A stretch of DNA of 6,680 nucleotides from Candidatus Hydrogenedentota bacterium. GTDB lineage: Bacteria; Hydrogenedentota; Hydrogenedentia; Hydrogenedentales; SLHB01. Location: positions 1 to 6,680 of the forward strand of contig DAOLNV010000125.1 of the NCBI GenBank assembly GCA_035416745.1, written 5' to 3'. Shown one piece after another: positions 1 to 6,563 of this stretch (the first letter of the stretch is position 1; every line of letters begins with the position of its first letter). The position numbers and the translations under genes were made by a program. The notes beneath the pieces were generated by a model. The model ran no database searches. It worked only from the letters and a program-made list of their open reading frames with translations, and was not told where the DNA came from.

Positions 1-90
1 CATTGAAGACATCTTCGGGTAGGGGAGATGAGCAGGCGGTCTTTTGAGCGAACGGCGCCACCACAGAAAAGGACTTCGAGATTCTCGACA

Positions 91-688
91 CTATCGATAC
101 CGCCCCACGCGCGCTGCAGGCCTGTCTTCACGTTGAAGCGTGCGGCCATATCGGCGTGCGGCGTGTACCAATTCATCGAGCCTGCTGGGGGCGAAGTTGG
201 CCGTTTTCCACGGGGTTCAGTTCGGGCGCGCAGGGCGGCAGGAGGCGGGGGACGCCACTGGCGATGGCCCGCAAAGAACTCGCGCGGAGCCTGGGCGCGG
301 TGAGCTTGCAGACGGTCCCAGACCAGGACAACGAGGCCCTCAACACGCAACTCTGGTCGATGAACACGCGCCAAGCCTTCAGGCGCGAGGCTTTTCTTTA
401 ATGCGGGGCCATTGGGTCTTCACCCGTCCCTGGATTCCGTCCTCGTCTCGTTCAATCGCCCGCCGGGCAGGCTTCTGGGACGTCCAGCTTCGGCGGGCGG
501 CCCGGCGGCGGCTTCCGGGCAAGCTCTGCTGCCCCCTGCGCGCGGAAGGCCGCATGCCAGCGCCGAGCGCTTCGCCGGTCCACGCCAAGCACCCGAGCCA
601 CCTCGACGGGCGGGTGGCCCCGCTGCAGCAAATCGATGGCGCGGGCCCGCCGCCGCTCCAAATCATCGGGACTTCCAGGGGGTCGCAT
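91..688 (-). pseudogene. Decayed IS630-family transposase (multiple frameshifts and internal deletions)
   Basis: Remains of a DDE transposase of the IS630 / Tc1-mariner group, read from 688 leftwards. The intact N-terminus (688 to about 487) is a helix-turn-helix DNA-binding segment with VARVLGVDRRSARRWHAAFR and a PPPGRPPKL linker. A second frame (486-379) gives WTSQKPARRAIERDE and QWPRIKEK, ending at a stop at 381-379. A third (from 376) gives FIDQSCVLRA around the first catalytic Asp. A fourth (from 338) gives GLVVLVWDRLQAHRA around the second Asp. PPCAPELNPVEN (238-203) carries the final acidic residue, and LDELVHAARRYGRTLQR (from 180) is the C-terminal helix, closed by a stop at 93-91. 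Family members run about 340 residues. Here roughly 55 codons are missing before WTSQKP, about 70 after FIDQSCVLRA and about 12 after NPVEN, so no active enzyme can be made. The start at 688 is supported by a good ribosome binding site. I could not identify terminal inverted repeats or a TA target duplication. Confidence 0.85.
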
Positions 689-694
689 AGCCCA

Positions 695-702
695 TCACCT
701 CC
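695..702 (-). promoter_or_regulatory. Ribosome binding site of the decayed transposase
   Basis: On the - strand GGAGGTGA lies 6 bases before the ATG at 688-686. This is a near-ideal Shine-Dalgarno sequence and fixes the original transposase start. Just outside it, an imperfect inverted repeat (705-710 with 721-726, AAGAAA / TTTCTT) may belong to the end of the old element, but I cannot show this without the opposite end. Confidence 0.6.
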
Positions 703-810
703 AAAAGAAATGACAGGACGTTTCTTATGCAGGTGGCAATAGCCGGCCGCCCTCGTTTGGTAGATGACGCATACGGGCGGGGCGAGGTGTTGATCGCCGT
801 TGTATGGGGG

Positions 811-839
811 CGGCACCCATGTGCCGAATCTGGTATGCT
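811..839 (+). promoter_or_regulatory. Candidate promoter/operator: perfect dyad plus extended -10
   Basis: CGGCAC (811-816) and GTGCCG (821-826) form a perfect 6-bp dyad with a 4-base centre. Eight bases downstream lies TGGTATGCT (831-839), which fits an extended -10 element (TGn plus TATGCT). No good -35 is seen at 17-18 bases, and the dyad sits where one would be, as an operator or activator site would. This would give a leader of about 70 bases before the ATG at 917. Inferred only from pattern and position. Confidence 0.3.
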
Positions 840-903
840 ATCCATGGGAGCGGGGAGCTGTCACTGAAAAGCGTGCTTGCTTGGGATCTCAGATCCGTGA
901 GAG

Positions 904-910
904 AAGGGAG
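904..910 (+). promoter_or_regulatory. Ribosome binding site for the DENG-repeat protein
   Basis: AAGGGAG lies 6 bases before the ATG at 917. It decides the start: the open frame extends upstream to about 800, but no comparable site precedes the earlier candidates. An odd palindrome (GGATCT-c-AGATCC, 884-896) lies immediately upstream in the leader. Confidence 0.7.
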
Positions 911-916
911 AATCCA

Positions 917-1510
917 ATGACCATTGAAGAGCGCTTAGCCGTTTTGGAATCCCAGCTCGCCAGCGCCGCGATGAAGGAGGTCCGGACCGCCAAGCTCATT
1001 CTCACTGATGAGAACGGCAAGGCTCGTGTGCAGATGTACGTGTCTAAGTCCAAGAACGGGCCGACCCTGTGCCTCCTCGACGAGAACGGCAAGACCCGCG
1101 GCGAGATGTTCGTATCCAGGAGCGGGCCGGCGCTGTGTATGGGTGACGAGAATGGGAAAGCGCGCGCAGTGCTGGGCGTGTCCAAGAACGGGCCCATGCT
1201 GGGCTTAAACGACGAGAACGGTAGGGCCCGCGCCCAGATAATTGTGACTGAGAACGGGCCTTTGTTGATCTTGGTCGATGAAAACGGCAAGACCCGCGGG
1301 CAGATGACCCTGACGAAGGATGGGCCGGCGTTGCAGCTGGCCGACGAGAACGGGGAGACGCGCGTCGAGCTGAGAGTACTCGCGGATGGACCCTCACTGG
1401 GCCTGGGCGACGAAAGAGGCGGGCTGCGCGCCCAGATGGTCGTGACCGAGGACGGCCCGGCGATTCATCTGGGCGATGCGAACGGCGATTTCGTCTGGTC
1501 CGCGCCGTAA
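917..1510 (+). CDS. Tandem 22-residue DENG-repeat protein, function unknown
   Basis: A 197-residue protein I cannot assign to a named family. Residues 1-25 (MTIEERLAVLESQLASAAMK...) look like an amphipathic helix or short coiled coil, as expected of an oligomerisation segment. The rest is eight consecutive repeats with the consensus [x-L-x-L-x-D-E-N-G-K-x-R-x-x-M-x-V-x-x-x-G-P]. The lead Asp is at residues 31, 55, 77, 99, 121, 143, 165 and 187. Spacing is exactly 22 residues from the second repeat onward, with a two-residue insertion in the first. The last repeat is partial and ends WSAP. Alternating hydrophobic positions separated by DENG and GP turns suggest short beta strands stacked as a solenoid or a row of hairpins. 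No signal peptide or membrane segment is seen, so a cytoplasmic location is the default. The Asp/Asn-rich turns could bind a cation, but that is speculative. The regular period over the full length makes it a confident real gene; its role is unknown. Confidence 0.88.
   Translation: MTIEERLAVLESQLASAAMKEVRTAKLILTDENGKARVQMYVSKSKNGPTLCLLDENGKTRGEMFVSRSGPALCMGDENGKARAVLGVSKNGPMLGLNDENGRARAQIIVTENGPLLILVDENGKTRGQMTLTKDGPALQLADENGETRVELRVLADGPSLGLGDERGGLRAQMVVTEDGPAIHLGDANGDFVWSAP
992..1507 (+). repeat. In-frame 66-bp tandem repeats (8 units) within the DENG-repeat gene
   Basis: The codons for the repeat Asp begin at 1007, 1079, 1145, 1211, 1277, 1343, 1409 and 1475: one 72-bp step, then six steps of exactly 66 bp. 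The core GA(T/C)GAGAACGG followed by an Arg-containing block recurs with mostly synonymous changes. The linker codons differ freely. Units 7 and 8 have drifted (DERGG, DANGD). The divergence at DNA level indicates old duplications held by protein-level selection rather than a recent slippage array. Confidence 0.9.
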
Positions 1511-1513
1511 GAG

Positions 1514-1537
1514 CCGGGATTGTCTCCGAGGTCCCGG
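1514..1537 (+). terminator. Candidate terminator hairpin after the DENG-repeat gene
   Basis: CCGGGA (1514-1519) pairs perfectly with TCCCGG (1532-1537) across a 12-base loop, starting 3 bases after the stop codon. No T-run follows, so it is not a classic intrinsic terminator. It may still stabilise the 3' end of the message. Confidence 0.35.
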
Positions 1538-1554
1538 ACAACATTAACGATGTG

Positions 1555-1570
1555 CTGACAGAACTGTCAG
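1555..1570. promoter_or_regulatory. Perfect 7-2-7 inverted repeat, possible operator
   Basis: CTGACAG and CTGTCAG flank two adenines. The short 2-base centre favours a dimeric protein-binding site over an RNA hairpin. It lies 45 bp after the DENG-repeat stop and about 530 bp before the next start, so which gene it would serve is unclear. Confidence 0.3.
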
Positions 1571-2090
1571 AATCCTTACTGCCTTTTCCCCGCTCATATC
1601 GCTCTGGAGGCGCGCTCTGGCCGCTCACATGTGGGCGGTTGGCGGTTGCCTCGTGCGGCGGGGCTATTGCCGCAAACCTTGCGCCCTGCGCGAAGCCAGC
1701 CGGTCCATACCGAGAAGACCGAGAGACGGGGGGAACGTGACCCACCGGGCCTGTATACAAACCCTCCCGAGAGATTCACTGGGCTTTTGGAAACTTGCCG
1801 GGGTTTTCGATTCTTGCGCATTTTGGCGCAAGGAAATTGTGCGGTCCGGTGGGATGGCCGTGATCAAGAGGCCGCCCAGAGTACTGAAAACGAAGGCGCC
1901 GCGTGTCTGCCGCAACGTCTCCGCGTACACGGCCCTGTGTTTGGGCGCACTTTCGCATCGCCCGTGCCCGGCGCTTGATTCACTGCCCGGCTTCTGGTTA
2001 ACTCAGAGATGGATATCGTCAGAATCGTGCCGTTGCCGTGGCAGGCACTCTCCCGCCCCCTCAGGTTCGGTTGCAGTGCTGGGGAAAAGA

Positions 2091-2097
2091 AGGAAGG
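2091..2097 (+). promoter_or_regulatory. Ribosome binding site deciding a GTG start at 2104
   Basis: AGGAAGG lies 6 bases before GTG at 2104. This start places a clean signal peptide at the very N-terminus, whereas the in-frame start at 2038 would put 22 extra residues in front of it with no comparable site. The GTG at 2104 is therefore preferred. Confidence 0.7.
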
Positions 2098-2103
2098 ATC
2101 AAC

Positions 2104-4035
2104 GTGCCCGCGAATACGATAGTCTTCGTTGCGGTTTGTGTTGTGTTTCTCGCAGTCACGGCAGCAGGCGGCTTGCATGCGTATGCAGCCCTCGTGGAGG
2201 ACCTGGGCGTTCCCGTAACGGCGGTAACGTATGGGAACAGTCATGCCGTTCTGGCACCGGGCCCGAATGGGCAAGGCGACATGTTCTACACCTCGTACTA
2301 CGTCTCGACGGGATGCGAACTCGTGGGATGCGATTTCCGGGACGGGCGCACGGGTCGCACAAAGCTGCCTTCCCAAGGCGGCTACGGTGTGGCCCTCGGC
2401 CTGGACGGCTCCATATACGTTGGCGGCGTGAATCCCGGCGATTTGTACCGCTATGACCCGAAGACCGATGCGCTAGCCACGATCAACGTCAAGCAATTTG
2501 GCGTGGACTACATATGGGACTTGGCGGTGGGGCCGGACGGCGCGGTGTATTGCGCAGCGGGATATCCGAAGACCAAACTCATCGCGTTCACGCCCGCGTC
2601 CGGAGAAGTCCGTGATCTGGGGGAATTGGCCCCACCGGAGCAGTACTTGCGGTCCGTGTGCGTGGATCGCTTCGGCCGCGTGTGGTGCGGCATCGGAACG
2701 CACGCTCGCTTGATTGTATACGACCCCGCCGACGGCTCCCGGCGAGAGGTTCTCCCGGAATCGTTTGCGGCCAGCTCGTGCGTCTACGCGCTCGCGCCAT
2801 GCGGCCGCTACGTTGTGGCGCACGTATCCTTTGATGGTGTGTTGCTTGTGTTCGATGCAGAGCGCCAGGAGCTTGTGCGCACCGTTCCTAGACTGGAAGG
2901 CGATGAGGCATGGACGCTCGCCAGGAGCGGCCGGGACGACGTCATGTACATCACGTCCTGGCCATCGCTGCGCACGTTTCGTTACGACGTCGAGACGGGT
3001 GAGCGCACGCCTCTCCCGTTGCGGATGGACCAGATCAAGATCGTCGATGGAGACCGTTGGGTCCATGCAATAGACGACCAAGACTACGTCGTGTACGACC
3101 TGCAAGAAGAGCGGGAGACCTTTCGTAGCTCTCTTGTCCAGGGGGGAGACGGCATGGCCGTGTTCGCGCTGACCAACGGTCCCGACGGCAACGTTTATGG
3201 CGGCACGTACATCAACATGCATCTTTTCCACTGCGACACGGCTTCAGGCGCTCTTCAGGATCTGGGCAAGTTCAGCCGGTGGGCGGGGCAGGTGGATAGC
3301 ATGAGTCTCGGCCGGGATGGACGCATTTACCTGGGCGCCTACGTCCATGCCGTAATCAGCGTGTACGACCCTGCCCTTCCGTGGAGGCCCGGCCGCGAAC
3401 CCGATTCGAATCCGCGCGAGATCGGCCCACTGGGGAAAGGCCAGTACCGTACCCAGGCGAACTGCCTCGGACCGGACGGGCACCTCTACGTCGGCAGCAT
3501 CCCCGCGTACAACAGCGCAGCCGCCGGCGCATTCAGCATCTGTGATCTGCGGACCGGTGCGAAAGACGTACGACTGAACGTCGTGCCGGGTGGCGCCGTC
3601 CACGCGTTGGTCTCCGACGAGCAGTATGTGTACGGCGCTGGCGGCGGCGAGTTCTTTGTGTACGACCCTGCCGCCGATGTCAAACGATTTTCCCTTACCC
3701 GTGCAGTGACCGCAATGGCGGTTCTCCGCGACGGTAAGGTATGTCTCTCCGGTAACGGAACGTTATGTGTATACGACCGCGAACGCAACGCTATCTCAGC
3801 GGACACAAACAACCCGGCAGGGGACTTCTCCCACATGTGCTCCGGCGCAAACGGAACGGCGTACGGAGTAAACGCCGGCCACATAGCCCGGGTCGGGCCT
3901 GACGGCGTATCGGTCGAGGTCCTCACCGACGAGGGCGGCACGTACATTGCCACTGACAGCAAGGGGCGCGTGTACTTCGCGCGAGGGCCGCGGCTTCTTC
4001 GCTGCACACCTCCCGAATCGCCCGGGAAGCCGTAA
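2104..4035 (+). CDS. Secreted multi-blade beta-propeller protein
   Basis: A 643-residue exported protein. Residues 5-25 are a hydrophobic signal-peptide core (IVFVAVCVVFLAVTAAGG), with likely type I cleavage near residues 26-28 (LHA or AYA). The mature part repeats a blade pattern about every 40-50 residues: a GPDG-x-(I/V)Y-x-G turn-strand followed by a (V/I)YDP or YRYDP strand and a polar turn. Clear examples are LGLDGSIYVGG / LYRYDPKTD (99-122), VGPDGAVYCAAG (142-153), VDRFGRVWCG / LIVYDPADG (187-211), LFHCDTASG (374-382), LGRDGRIYLGAY / ISVYDPALP (402-426), LGPDGHLYVGS (455-465) and FFVYDPAAD (517-525). I count roughly fourteen blades, which fits two seven-bladed propellers. Closest in style are SMP-30/gluconolactonase, Vgb and YVTN-type propellers. 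I see no catalytic set that would define a reaction, so a binding or scaffold role is as likely as an enzyme. It lies 158 bp upstream of an exported hydrolase on the same strand. Confidence 0.9.
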   Translation: MPANTIVFVAVCVVFLAVTAAGGLHAYAALVEDLGVPVTAVTYGNSHAVLAPGPNGQGDMFYTSYYVSTGCELVGCDFRDGRTGRTKLPSQGGYGVALGLDGSIYVGGVNPGDLYRYDPKTDALATINVKQFGVDYIWDLAVGPDGAVYCAAGYPKTKLIAFTPASGEVRDLGELAPPEQYLRSVCVDRFGRVWCGIGTHARLIVYDPADGSRREVLPESFAASSCVYALAPCGRYVVAHVSFDGVLLVFDAERQELVRTVPRLEGDEAWTLARSGRDDVMYITSWPSLRTFRYDVETGERTPLPLRMDQIKIVDGDRWVHAIDDQDYVVYDLQEERETFRSSLVQGGDGMAVFALTNGPDGNVYGGTYINMHLFHCDTASGALQDLGKFSRWAGQVDSMSLGRDGRIYLGAYVHAVISVYDPALPWRPGREPDSNPREIGPLGKGQYRTQANCLGPDGHLYVGSIPAYNSAAAGAFSICDLRTGAKDVRLNVVPGGAVHALVSDEQYVYGAGGGEFFVYDPAADVKRFSLTRAVTAMAVLRDGKVCLSGNGTLCVYDRERNAISADTNNPAGDFSHMCSGANGTAYGVNAGHIARVGPDGVSVEVLTDEGGTYIATDSKGRVYFARGPRLLRCTPPESPGKP

Positions 4036-4042
4036 GCCGTTC

Positions 4043-4067
4043 GAGGGCACGGTGGGGACCTGCCCTC
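4043..4067 (+). terminator. Strong hairpin 7 bases after the propeller stop codon
   Basis: GAGGGCA (4043-4049) pairs with TGCCCTC (4061-4067). Inside it GGT (4051-4053) pairs with ACC (4058-4060) around a GGGG loop, giving ten pairs with one bulged C. No T-run follows, so it may be an attenuator, a message-stabilising structure or a Rho-assisted end rather than a classic terminator. Confidence 0.45.
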
Positions 4068-4179
4068 ACAAACCTCCTGCGTCCCTTGTTTGCCGCTGGC
4101 GGCCGCGGGCAGCAAGCACAGGGCTGTCTTTCTTGTGTTCTCCGCGCGCGAAAGGTAGGCTGATGCGCGGTCAGCATTC

Positions 4180-4186
4180 AGGAGGA
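4180..4186 (+). promoter_or_regulatory. Ribosome binding site for the ceramidase-like gene
   Basis: AGGAGGA lies 7 bases before the ATG at 4194. An in-frame GTG at 4188 is only 1 base from it, too close to be used, so the ATG is the start. That also places the twin-arginine motif at residues 6-11. Confidence 0.8.
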
Positions 4187-4193
4187 CGTGAGA

Positions 4194-6530
4194 ATGGGCA
4201 GAGAATTGAGTCGCCGGGTTTTCATCAGACAATCGGTTCATGGCGCGGCGGGAACATTGGCGCTCGCGGGGGCTTTGGGCCGCACGCCGCTTGCGGAGGG
4301 TGGCGAGGTGAGCGGGAACGAAGCAAGGAGGCTCCTGGCGGGAGCGGCGGCGGTGGATATCACGCCGAAGGTCCTCCCGGTTATCAACAGCGGCGGTTTT
4401 CTGGAATGCGTTGCGGACAAGGTATGCGACCCGCTTCACGCCCGGGGACTGGTACTGGACGACGGGACGAAACGAATCGCCCTGATGGTTGTGGACAGTC
4501 TGATGATGCCTCGCGAGCTGCTGGACGACGTGAAGCGCCAAGCAAGCCAAGTGACGGGCATTCGCGAGGAACATATGTTGATCGCGGCGAACCACACGCA
4601 TTCCGCGCCTTCCGTGATGGGTGCGCTGGGTTCCCGCTGCGACGAGACCTACGCCGCCTTCTTGCCGGGCCGGCTCGTCGAGTGTCTCCGGCAGGCTGAT
4701 GCAAACCGGGTGCCCGCCCGGGTAGGCTGGGCCGCGGTGCCGGACCCCGAAGATACCAACTGCCGGGTTTGGATTCGGCGGCCGGATCGAATCGGCGCCG
4801 ATCCTTTCGGCGAGGCCACGATTCGCGCGATGATGCACCCGGGGTATCAGAACCCGGACTATATCGGGCCGTGCGGTCCGGAAGACCCCGCTCTGACCGT
4901 GCTGGCGGTGCAGACGGCCGAGGGCGTGCCGCTGGCCCTCGTGGCCAATTACTCGATGCATTATTTCGGGGCGGCGCCTATTTCCGCGGATTACTATGGC
5001 CGGTTCTGCGCGGAGATGGAACGGCGCATCGCGCCGGGTCAGAGCGAGCCGCGTTTCGTCGCCATAATGTCGAACGGGACGAGCGGCGACCAACATTGGA
5101 TGGACTATTCGCAGCCGAAAAAAGAGATCACCATCGACGAGTATGCCGCGCGCGTCGCATCGAAAGCCATGGAAGCCTGGCAACGCGTCGAATACGCCGA
5201 CGGCGCGCTGCTTGATATGGCCGAGACGAAACTCGAACTGGGGCGGCGAACGCCGTCTCCGGAGCGTCTGGCCTGGGCCAGCCAGGTTCGTGCGGCCATG
5301 GGCGAGCGCACCGTGCCCAAGGACCAGCCGGAGGTTTACGCGCTCGAACAGTTCTATCTTGCGGAAACCCCGAGGCGGGAATTGCGGCTGCAGGCGCTGC
5401 GCATCGGGGATCTGGCTATCAACGCGATCCCGTGCGAGGTCTATGCCATTACCGGCCTGAAACTCAAGCGGCAGAGTCCGTTCGCGCTGACGATGAACAT
5501 CGAACTGGCCAACGGGGCCGAGGGATACATTCCCCCGCCCGAGTTGCACTGCTTCGGCGGCTACAACACGTGGCCCGCACGCAGCGCCGGCCTGGAAACC
5601 ACCGCGGAGCCGGAGATCGTCGAGACGCTGGTGCGGCAGCTCGAGGCTCTGGCCGGCCGCGAGCGCCGGCCGCTGCCGGTTTGCGCGGGACCCTATGTGG
5701 AGGCCGTCCTCAGCTCGAACCCGCTTGCGTATTGGCCGATGGACACCATTGCGGGGCAGGTCTGCGCCGATATCTCGGGCAACAACCTGTCCGCGCGGTA
5801 CGAACCAGGCGTAGCGTTTTATCTCGAAGGAGCTCCCCTCGTGGAAACGGGCCATCCGGACGGGATCTGCCGGGCGGGGCATTTTGCGGGCGGCCGGGCA
5901 GCCGCGATGGCGCCGGACCTGGGCGAAACGTATTCGGCCGAGCTCTGGTTCTGGAACGGATTGCCGCATGACGCGCGCGCTGTTACGGGGTATTTCTTCT
6001 CGCGCGGCCAGGACCGCGTTCACGGAGGGCCCGGCGAGCATCTGGGAATCGGAGGCACGGATGGCGGGGGCAACGCGGCGGGACGCCTCATCGTGTACAA
6101 CGGGGACGAGAAGCGCGGGCTGCTCGTGGGCAGTTCCGTGCTCGAGCCGAAGCGATGGTACCGGGTGACGTATATCCGGCAAGGCCGCGAGGTGGCGGCG
6201 TATCTGGACGACCGAACGGCGCCGGAGTTCAGCGGCTCGCTCGACCTGGGATGTCCGCCGGAAACGCCCACCTTGTGGCTGGGCGGGCGCAGCGACGGGC
6301 TCCTGGGGTTCGAAGGGAGGCTATGCCACGTTTCCCTTTACAAGCGCGCACTTACAGCTGAGGAAGCCGCCACACACTATGGAGCGGCCAGCACGCCCTC
6401 GGTTCCCAAGTGCGCCTCCGGGCTGAAGGCCCGGCATATCGTTCAAACGGACGCGAAGACGTTCGCATTTCTTCCGCAAACGGGATTCGCGGTCACGGGT
6501 CAGCCGACGGTCTCTGACCATCACGGCTGA
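4194..6530 (+). CDS. Tat-exported neutral ceramidase-like protein with C-terminal LamG-type domain
   Basis: A 778-residue protein. Residues 6-11 are SRRVFI, a twin-arginine export motif, followed by a hydrophobic stretch to about residue 30. Residues about 47-490 resemble the neutral/alkaline non-lysosomal ceramidase family: AAAVDITPK (51-59), NHTHSAP (133-139), NYSMHYFG (252-259), SNGTSGDQ (293-300), IPCEVYAITG (412-421) and GYIPPPE (444-450). By comparison with known ceramidases the zinc ligands would be a His of NHTHS, H256, E415 and Y445. The family nucleophile is the Ser in GDxSPN; here GD is followed by Q300-H301, so that Ser is absent. Ceramide cleavage is therefore doubtful, although a metal-dependent hydrolase remains likely. 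Residues about 505-732 form a concanavalin/LamG-like fold (LAYWPMD, SAELWFWNG, WYRVTYIRQG, LWLGGRSDG, VSLYKRALTAEEA), probably for glycan or surface binding. Residues about 733-778 look unlike either domain and include repeat-derived sequence. The product would act outside the cytoplasm. Confidence 0.9.
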   Translation: MGRELSRRVFIRQSVHGAAGTLALAGALGRTPLAEGGEVSGNEARRLLAGAAAVDITPKVLPVINSGGFLECVADKVCDPLHARGLVLDDGTKRIALMVVDSLMMPRELLDDVKRQASQVTGIREEHMLIAANHTHSAPSVMGALGSRCDETYAAFLPGRLVECLRQADANRVPARVGWAAVPDPEDTNCRVWIRRPDRIGADPFGEATIRAMMHPGYQNPDYIGPCGPEDPALTVLAVQTAEGVPLALVANYSMHYFGAAPISADYYGRFCAEMERRIAPGQSEPRFVAIMSNGTSGDQHWMDYSQPKKEITIDEYAARVASKAMEAWQRVEYADGALLDMAETKLELGRRTPSPERLAWASQVRAAMGERTVPKDQPEVYALEQFYLAETPRRELRLQALRIGDLAINAIPCEVYAITGLKLKRQSPFALTMNIELANGAEGYIPPPELHCFGGYNTWPARSAGLETTAEPEIVETLVRQLEALAGRERRPLPVCAGPYVEAVLSSNPLAYWPMDTIAGQVCADISGNNLSARYEPGVAFYLEGAPLVETGHPDGICRAGHFAGGRAAAMAPDLGETYSAELWFWNGLPHDARAVTGYFFSRGQDRVHGGPGEHLGIGGTDGGGNAAGRLIVYNGDEKRGLLVGSSVLEPKRWYRVTYIRQGREVAAYLDDRTAPEFSGSLDLGCPPETPTLWLGGRSDGLLGFEGRLCHVSLYKRALTAEEAATHYGAASTPSVPKCASGLKARHIVQTDAKTFAFLPQTGFAVTGQPTVSDHHG
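6418..6434 (+). repeat. Hairpin repeat unit inside the 3' end of the ceramidase-like gene
   Basis: CCGGGC-tgaag-GCCCGG is a perfect 6-bp stem with a 5-base loop. It belongs to a 24-base unit (6420-6443) that encodes GLKARHIV. The same unit occurs inverted at 6587-6564, where the - strand encodes GLKARNIV, with 19 of 24 bases identical. It falls after the LamG-like fold has ended, in a tail with no family resemblance. Confidence 0.6.
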
Positions 6531-6563
6531 GCGGATGACGAGACAGTTGAGCGGTTGTGGCAT

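Larger units (their letters stand above)
1511..2103. other. 590-bp intergenic gap with several inverted repeats, no convincing gene
   Basis: No frame here combines a ribosome binding site, plausible composition and a recognisable family. Structured elements seen are: CTGACAG-aa-CTGTCAG (1555-1570), a perfect 7+7 dyad; CCGCTCACATGTGGGCGG (1621-1638), an 18-bp palindrome with one mismatched pair; TGTATACA (1752-1759); and CTTGCGC / GCGCAAG (1813-1819 with 1826-1832), a 7-bp stem with a 6-base loop that can be extended by two more pairs including a wobble. The length and these dyads suit a regulated promoter region for the secreted propeller downstream, but no clear -35/-10 pair stands out. A lost gene too decayed to recognise is the alternative. 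Confidence 0.5.

Noticed and set aside
705..726. AAGAAA / TTTCTT inverted repeat as the terminal repeat of the IS element
   Set aside because: It pairs with itself locally, and no matching copy is found at the other end of the element near position 1-90. It cannot be called an IS end.
140..742. A 200-codon + strand frame over the first 700 bp
   Set aside because: It is antisense to recognisable IS630 transposase fragments, which explain the region better.
992..1507. The regular 66-bp periodicity as a CRISPR array
   Set aside because: The period is in-frame, there are no identical repeats separated by unique spacers, and the repeats encode a continuous protein pattern.
1975..2003. TTGATT and TTAACT with 17-base spacing as a promoter for the propeller gene
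   Set aside because: The -35 matches four of six positions but the -10 only three of six. Too weak to list in a GC-rich region where such matches arise by chance.
1629..2456. A 275-codon + strand frame across the gap and into the propeller gene
   Set aside because: It overlaps the signal peptide and first blades of the propeller in another frame, is rich in Arg, Cys and Ser, and shows no domain. A shorter start at 1738 after a GGGGGGAAC stretch was considered but the product is equally unconvincing.
2473..3231. A 252-codon open frame on the - strand within the propeller gene
   Set aside because: It lies wholly antisense to a protein with clear blade repeats and has no recognisable motif or ribosome binding site.
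3486..6182. An 898-codon open frame on the - strand opposite both large + strand genes
   Set aside because: It spans the antisense of two well-supported genes and the gap between them, has no family resemblance and an Arg/Pro/Gly/His-heavy composition. It is the usual shadow of GC-rich codon bias.
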